Assembly: GCA_037893245.1 (NCBI GenBank) | Contig: JBAIAA010000409.1 | Coordinates: 2,471,001-2,535,000, forward strand | From: Crossaster papposus | Lineage: Eukaryota; Echinodermata; Asteroidea; Velatida; Solasteridae | Direction of reading: 5' to 3' | DNA: 64,000 bases | In this document: positions 49,801 to 58,800 of the stretch, one piece after another | Position numbering within the stretch: the stretch's first letter is position 1 | Layout: each line of letters opens with the position of its first letter | Translations under genes and position numbers: made by a program | Notes under the pieces: generated by a model | Told to the model about the DNA's origin: nothing | Database searches by the model: none | Seen by the model: the letters and a program-made list of their open reading frames with translations, nothing else

Positions 49801-52800
49801 ACAATAAAGAGAATAAATATGTGGTTGGCCGGTTTTAAAGGTACGTTTAAAACCGACTCATGAACCTGGACGAGTTTATAATGACATTAACAATGTCAAA
49901 CCGTATCACAGGTATCGCTACATGTACGTGTTTAGAAATACAAAAAAAGGTCATTGCTAGCCATTTTGTGTGGAAATAAAACTTGAATTGGAAAGTTTAA
50001 TTCGAAAGTGAATTTTGGGGTATTTGAATTTTTGGTTTTTGTTTGGTATTAATTTGTTTTTATTGATTTGTTTTCTGTTTACACGATACGTATCGTGATA
50101 CGCATCACATCGCCACCCAAGTATCATAATACGTATTGTATTGTGAGAAAGTGGTATCGTTAAACCCTTATTAATAAACCATGATCCATGGTCCTTGATC
50201 CAACTTGCTCCTACCTGGTGCGGCTTGACGCTCCTGGCAATCTGGGGCGGCAGAAAGATGTCCTCCTCGTCTTGCGGGCGGCTGACGTTGACCACGACCC
50301 TGCCAAAGATGTCCGGCTGGTTCAAGGCGTCATTGGTGTGCATCCCGCTGACTTCCTCCTCCTTCCCCCTGACCCCCTCGTCAGACTCCGCCCCTTCGTC
50401 GTCATCCTCGTCGCTCAGGATGGTCACACCGTCGTCGTCGCTGGAGATCTCAATCACATCTACACAGAAATATACAGTGTGAGTTAAAAAGTAAGTGACC
50501 GTGAGAATTTATATTTCCCTGTATTAAAATATATATATATATATATATATACAGGGTGTCTAAAAAAAATGCAAAATATAACGCAATACCACACGTAGAA
50601 TGTATAACTAACATCGAAAATATAGATACGGTTTCAAAGATACTGGTTATCACTTTAACATGAGACATCAAACGTCAAAATCTAACAATGTTTGACAGAG
50701 TTATAAATAATTTCCCAAGGAGGGGTCAAATTGACCATGGGACCAAGTTTTTTAATTTTGTTTGGAAACTGTAAGTGTAGACTTGAAATCAAGTCGTTAG
50801 ACATTGTCGTCTTTGTCTGTGCAGGCTCCAACGAATTGAACCAGTGTTGAGCCATGGGTGTGAGGTTGCGTGCATAATTACGTGACATACTGTAACAGAA
50901 ACTGGACCAACGAGTAGGCGATTATGCATGTTACATGTACGTTACGCGATTATATACGCACTGGAAAGCACAGCAAACCTAGCAAACCTAACAAACTTCA
51001 ACAACTAACAGCTAAGGTTTAGTAATTATTGGTACACTGTACTGAACCTATAAGTACTAAACCTGCCAAACTCCAACAGTTGACGTTTGATTGACTTCGC
51101 ACAGATGGGTCAATGCATTGCATTTACTTGGTACAGATCATCCTGAGCCACGCAGAGTTTACCGGGCTCTGGAACTGTCGCCCTCAAACCCTGCGGACAT
51201 TTGCAGCAATCATTAAACAAGTTGGCTAATACATGATATGAACGTCCACCCCTGGTAAAATGACAATTTCTACCACTATATTTAATTTTATTGGCGTTTA
51301 GGTAGCTTTTCAGTCTTTTATGTTTCTTATTCTGTATAATATATAATAGCAAAGCTTTATTTTACGTTCTGTACGTTAATTTCTACAATTTTTTCGATTA
51401 ATTTTAATGTTTACGTGGGAGGATGAACATTTGTGAGAACACCTCAGATGTCAAAGCGAATGGACTAATAGAAATGCGCGTTGGTTCGCATGCCTTTGGC
51501 TGTTTTTTTAACCCCAGCTTTGACTTCGTCTCATGCTTCATTCATAAAGTTTAGCAATAGGCTGTAGCCGGAGACGGATCCAAAGCCAGGGTTTGGGAAA
51601 TGACCTTGGTCTGTTTGTAATGGAGGCTCTGATTGGGCGCATGATTTTTTTCGCTAATAACCACGGATCTTGCCGTATGTCCGCAGGGCTTTGAGCGCTA
51701 TTAGTAGAAAGCACGTAAAAGCGCTGCGTGGCTCAGGATGGGTACAGATGGGTCATTGCATTGTTCAGTTTCTAAATTTGGTACATGTACCTTGTGGAAA
51801 CCTGAACACAATGGGAACAATGGGAGTCAAAAGGTCTTCACAGGGCAATTTCTATAGATGAATAGCTCTCCACAAGAATTATCATTTGGGTTAGGGTATA
51901 ATATAGGGTATATTGGGTCAAAACCCAGAAAATCAATTGAGGTTGAAAAAGAAGCATTTTGAAAAAGGTGCTCGACTTTCTAACCATTTAGTACACGAGA
52001 ACAAAGAGATGTCTCCACAAGGATACAAATTTGAGGATGAGTGTATCAGTGCAGTGATGACTGGCCAGTGGTATTACGTGCTTAAGTAGTGGTGTACACA
52101 TACAGGGTGTACACTTACAGTTGACCAGGAACTGTGCTGTGACCAGCCGAGGTTCATCCACGAATAAATGCCGGTGCATTCCCCCAAAACTTCAACATTT
52201 GTACATGTCTCATGCCTTTCTGTCCTGAACCTCACAGAATTCAACAGGGTCTCCCTGGGCCTTTAGTACTGAGTCAAATAAAGTCCAACAACAAGTTGCT
52301 ATGGTTTAGTAGCAAACCTAGCAGAACCTCCAGTTCGAGTTTGATGGTTTGGAGTAGTAAGGGTTAACTATCTCATTTATTTTGTATTTATTTATTTATT
52401 TATGTCATCTTTAATGAGGGTAAACTACAATCAGTGCACAGCACTGCTTTTCAAGGAGGCCCTCAGGTGCTGAATTGCGAAGGATGCGGCTACAACGTAG
52501 TCGAGCCACTGGCACATAAAGGCGCCTATGGCAGCCGGGCACATCGACTCATATATGACTACGGAGCACATCCTGAGATCGAAAGTGTTTGATTTTTCCC
52601 AGAAGAAAGAAAACCGGAGGACCCGGAGAAAAACCCTTGTGACACAGGAGAGAACCAACGCACAACTCTACTCACATATGGTCCCGGGCCACATTGGTGA
52701 GAGGCGAGCGCTTTACGCACAAGCCACCCGTGCCACCCTAAAAATCATCTCACCTTTCTTCTGGGTGGCCATGGCTGCGTCTCGGCTCATTCTTCTAGCG

Positions 52801-55800
52801 AGTTCCTCGTCCCCTTCACTGCTGCTGCTTCCCAGGATGATGCACTCCTCCTCGCTCTCCTCCGCTGTAGCTGCTGCTATTGTCGGCACAGTGGGCGACG
52901 TTGGGACGATGGCATCAGCAGCGATCTCAACCGTCGCTGCAGCGGATGACGGCAACCCCTGGCTGCTGCCCTCTAGGGGTGGCTGGGGGCCTAGGATTTC
53001 CATTAACTCCGGAGGAATAGCAAACGCTTTAAAACAAAAATATGTAAATATTTCAAGTTGAGATCGGTATTTTACAAAGTTGCTATTATTATAAAACAGT
53101 TGTTAAGACAATTTGTATGCGAGGTATTCTGGCAAAATAAGGAGGAACTGGGCAAAAGCTGTAAAGCAAATTGCAAATTAGAAAAATTGCGGTGATTTTT
53201 GTTGTTTTTTTACTTTATTTATATTCGTAATAATTTATATGTCTACTGCACATATATGTCTACTGCACATGCATGTATGCTTAAGAAATAGTATAAAAAT
53301 CTTCAAGTGAAATTTAAAAAAATTAGAGCAAAAACAATTAGCATATTTCATTTTTAAAAGACTACAAACCAAGAACTTTAAAGGTCGGTTTTCCTTCTTC
53401 AGTATTGTACATTGTTGACATTATGATGATAACTTTAAATTTTAACAGCCATAACTTATTATCTGAATGTTTAATTGAAGTGTAAAACATAGTATTTTAA
53501 AGAGAATTGTATTCTCCTTCCTAATACCTGCATTTAATAACTCTCATCTTTACTTCTGCTCAGAATGCCTCACATACAATGTATGAAATGTCGTCTGTGA
53601 ATCGTCTGTGAAATATCACAAGGGGGGGGGGGGGCGGGACTTGAGTGACAAAGTCCCAAATTTACCTATCGACGTTCATGACCATTGTCCAATTGTAGTG
53701 TCTGTTGAACATCACATGATATTCCAAATCTTGGACAAACCTAAAACTTATCCAGCCACGTGTGCCCTGTTCGTTAACCAGTTCGCGCCGGGATTATTTT
53801 AACATCACCAAGCCGAGGGGCGGGAATATTTTTAACGAAACTCGATCCGAAGCGGGTTCAGGCCGATAGTGCCGGGAAGCACACCCACGCATATCCGGCC
53901 TTGCTCGCTGCTGACAGACATTTCCGAACTTGAACTTGGCGTGTTTATGCGTCATCCGTTTTGAATTTTTGGAAAACTTTGCGTTTATATACGTCATCCG
54001 GCGCGAACTGGTTAAAATGCAATACGCGAATACACGTTAAATTTAACGCAAACGCTCAAGTGGTCTATTACCATGATTATACTAATCTTGTTTGCAACAC
54101 AGTGGCCAAACGAATATAGCTTGGTTTGTTCTGTTCATATTTCTTGGGTACCTGAAATTTAAAACTTTAATATGGCGAAATAATACGCTTTAATAACGTT
54201 GAAAAACTGTATAGTATTTGTTTTATGTTTGCTTATTAATCAGGACCCTAAAATGAAAAGCAATATGCGCCGTCCGCCTACAACAGGTGACGTCACGGTA
54301 AGAACATAGCGTGGCTATACACACACTCGTGCACGCATGTTGCTAGGCTGTGCATGGTATAGCCACGCTATGTTCTTTACCGTGGCGTCATCTTTTGTGG
54401 GCGGGGGAACGGCGCATATTACTTTGCATTTTATGGTTACGATTAATGAGCAAACATAAACAAATATTAAGTTTTTGCAGTTGTTAAGTTATTAAAGCGT
54501 TATTAAAACGTATATTTCGCCATATTAAAGTTTTTAATTTTAGGTACCCTTTAAGTTTTCCCTTTTCTTGGATGGTGAAAATATGAGTGGGGGTCCAGGG
54601 AGTCTGCATTATTCAGATACGGGTTATACAAGCAACTGGAAAATGGGAAAAGCTTTTTTGCGAATTTGTCGAACGAACGTCTGCATTTCCAAGTCAGAAA
54701 TCCAAGTCAACTCCTTAGATATAATTAGAGCACGTGTGTAAAGTTGTCTAAGGGGCGTGGCTAACTCACAAACGACAATAGGTCAATTGTTTTCACCACG
54801 AGTGGGCCACAGTAAGTGATAGTCCATTATACAAACAAGTACATGTACTTCCTAAAAAAAAAAAAAATTGTTGGCATGCCTTATTCACGGGTCGGCCGTT
54901 TTAAATTGAAAGCGAAAAAGAATCTTCATTTTTGGAACGTAATGAAATAAAGTTAATTACAAATTAATACCAGTCTGCTATGATGAATATTTCAAAATTG
55001 GCGATTAATGATACGCTAACGTTTTAAGCCACATTAAAGAAAAACAAAATTAAAGCAAAGATAGGAACGCATACATACATGTACATGTAGTCTGGCACCA
55101 TCAAATTCAACAGTTTACAAGGCCTCGATTTTGTCGCAAGATCCACATCCTCGCGCGTGTAAACAAACAAAATAGCATGCGACAGTTGCACACATTTTTT
55201 AATTATTAGCGTGATAAGACGCTTGACTTTGTCACGTAATGTAAATGTGTTCATTAATTTATGCGCATATATTAAAGGTAGGATACACCATTTGCAGATA
55301 TCAAAAATATTTACTACCGAATTATTAGGAAATATCTTACTCATTTGAAATTAAATAATGATTCTAGGCATCCAGCAAAATGATTGCGCTAGATATCCTG
55401 TAATTATTCTGAAAAATTTAATTTAAAAAAGAAAAAATTCGCGATCGCCGTACGGCGATCGTGAAAAAACAAAGATAACATAAGAATAATTGCTCGACGC
55501 AGGTTGAAAACAAACGCTGTTTTTCGGGCTTTTCTCGGCATCCATGATTGTAAAACTTCAGACAGGTCAGCTAATAATATTTACTATAAAATACAACCCT
55601 CCAAACCTAACCATTCATGATAAATCAAGCAACTACCAATGGTGTATCCTACCTTTAATATATAAGTGTATATACGCGGATATTAACGCTCAACAAAATC
55701 GGTTATGTGATTCAGGAAGCACGATCAAAAATGGCTTCACCGTGAATAAGGTGTGATTGAGGACAAGGGTAAGGACGATCGAGAGACATCATACCTCCGT

Positions 55801-58800
55801 TCAGAGCCGCGGCGTTTTTCTGTTCCTCCAGCCGTTTGCGTCGTTCTTCTTCCTCCTGCTGGGCAGTCAAGGTATCTGCCGTCAGCTCCCCGTGGGTCAG
55901 AAACTTCCTAGCAAGACATGAATGCAATACAATTACAGTACAGTGCAACAGAAAGCTAACACTGTGAATGAGAATTTCAGTCCCTATTCCCTTTTTCCAT
56001 TTCGCAAGCGAAATTTTCCCACTTGTGTGAAAAGGTGTGAAAACATTTTCCCACTTGTGTGAACAGGTTTAATCAAAATGTCACTTGAGTGAAAATATTT
56101 TCCCACTTTTGTGAAATGAAATTAAATATCCTGGAAAGTTAAAAAAAAAAGAATGTTCCCATTTTGGTTTGGTAAAAGTGTGCGAAATGTTTTATTAGAC
56201 GAAATGGGATTTTGGAGTAAAATATTTGTAAATAGCCGGGAGAACCTATACGTCACGAGCCACGAAACCTGACCACCAGGCACAACACAACCAGCCAAGC
56301 CAATTAACCCCCCAAACTTACTTAATATTCCTTCTCCTTTGGGGGGGTTTATTTTTCTTCTTCTTCTTCGCATCTGTCCCTTCTGCCTCATCTCCACCGT
56401 TACTTTCCTCTTCCTCCTCGTCGTCCTCATTCTGTCCTTTCTTTCTCTTCTTCTTTGGGCCGGCGAGGGTTTTACTCTTGACCCTGAGTGCATTCCTCCG
56501 TTTCACCTTTAGCTGTGAGGTACTGGGCTAATGAAGAAAGGCAAAAATGGTAATCTCATCGTACCTCGAATGTATAAAGTCAGCTACTTTGTGGTTGTTT
56601 TTGTATGGGAAGTTGCTAACCACAAGGCCCACAACAGGCCACTCAAGGTGATTGGCTACATAGAACAGGAAATAAAGAGGAAATCATAGGGTAAAAAGAT
56701 GGCAATTAATATCACGTTTAAATTGGGACAAATTATAAGTTGATGGGAAGCTAGATGTAGGAAGTAAATTCCAGAGTAAGGCAGTACGTGGGAAGAAACT
56801 GGAAGAATATCGCAAAGTATTTGCCTTGGGAACAACTACAGTATACATGGATGTGATTGAGCACAGAAACGTGTGTTATGGCCAAAGGTACGGTTGGGTG
56901 GAACAACCAAACATTTTGTAAAGGGGTGGTTTAGAAAATTTTCTTCCAATTTTGTATTAAAATCGAAGTTCATTTTAACTGTATTTAGACTTGATAATTT
57001 TGAAATATTAAAACCAAGCAAATCTGTGGGTGAGGTGTTATAAAACAAATATTGAATACTTTATCTCGTGGTGTAGTCAAACTAGCTTCCCTCAGAGATC
57101 CATGGAGCATTCCATTTGCTTCCGGAGAACAAAATGCTCCATGGATCGCCTCGGGAGACGGAATACTCCATGGATCACCTCCGAAGGCTAGTTTTACCAC
57201 ACCACTCAAAGAATTCAATGTTTGTGTAATATCCCAGTGTCAAAATGCGTTCTGTGGGCTTAGGTGTGCAAACCTTCATCTCCTCAGGAACACTCAGAAA
57301 AGACATGGTCAGGTTGGCGTCGGCCTCGGTGCTTGGGGCTGGCGGAGTACTACTGGGCTCAGTGGAAGGACCTTGGTTTGTGGCAGATGTGTCGTCGTCG
57401 TCATCCATGGCATCGTCATCGTCATCGCCATCGCTGTCACTGTCCGATGACATTCGGTCGTCATCGTCATCTGGCACGTCTGACAAATAGTAGAAATAGG
57501 TATAAGAAATGGATTATTTATTATTCTTTCACCCACTCTCCCAAAACCAGATTTTTCTTTTCAATTTTGTGTTCAAGCAATACAAAATGTATTCACTTTT
57601 AAATAAGACAAAAGGGAAAGTCCAATAGTACAATGTACAATGTACAGGTACTGTACGTGCACGCAACAGGTAGAACCATCTAAGATAATAATAGATATTT
57701 TTCTTTTTAATTCCAATGTTAGGCATCTGCGAGGAGAATATACATTAAGGCCGCGTCTGAATTGCTTACATGTAGGTCTTGACCCATAACAACTACGTGT
57801 AACAAGGCTGACAAGAGATGTAGCCGTAGCTCTGGGAGCCCGTTTCAGACACGGCCATAGTTTCCTTTTATTAGCCTTTGCAATGGTTTACTAATTCAAG
57901 AAAACCGGGTTAATACGTATGGGGTAAAAAAAAAGAGCCCTTTTCCTAGACTTACCCTAAAATAAGATTGGTCCATGTACATGTATTGTAATTATTACTT
58001 TACCAATTTCAAAGTCATTGCATCACGACAATAATTTAGTGGAGACGACAGTTTTCATCCCACCAGAAATGCAACCCATAATAAAAAGTCTTCTCTTTGT
58101 TTAGGTTTGAAAACACCCAAAACTATATTTGTTGCTCTAACTTTGGATATACATGTACATGTGTACTCTTTGTACATGTGTACTGTACTTTGTGTACTTT
58201 GTACATTTGTACTCGTGTACTAAGAAGTCCACGGGGTAAAGGAAGAGTGGATGGTTTGTGAGCTTGCACATGTCTACAGGGAATGTTTCTCCCACTCTGA
58301 CAAATAGCTTCATATACATGTACATACATACAGAGGCACCCATTCGCATTGTTGTATCACTGTGGAGACATGGCTTTGTTCTCGTGTACAAAATGGTTAG
58401 AAAGGCGAGCACATTTTTCAAAATGCTCCCATTTTAACCACAATTATTTTTCTGGGTTGAAATTTTGACCCAATATACCCTACCGGTATATTATACCCTT
58501 AAACCCAAACACTAACCCTAACCCACATTCTAACCCTAGTTTTTAAGTAATTTAAGTACAATCCAAAAATCTATTTCGTTAAATTCCCAATGGAGACCTA
58601 TTCATCTATAGAAATTACCCTTTGGAGACATTTTCACTCCCATTGTTCTCATTGTGTTCAAGTCTCCAGAGGGTACCGTATTTCGCACCATTTTTGGGGG
58701 TTAGGGTTACAGTACATGTATCTGTGTGTGTACATGCATGAGTGGACATAGTGAACAATAGATGACAAAAGGGTCCACTATTGACAAACATCCACAATTG

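Noticed and set aside
52528-53061. 177-codon plus frame
   Set aside because: Antisense to RAD54L2 exon 5 and intron; no supporting motif.
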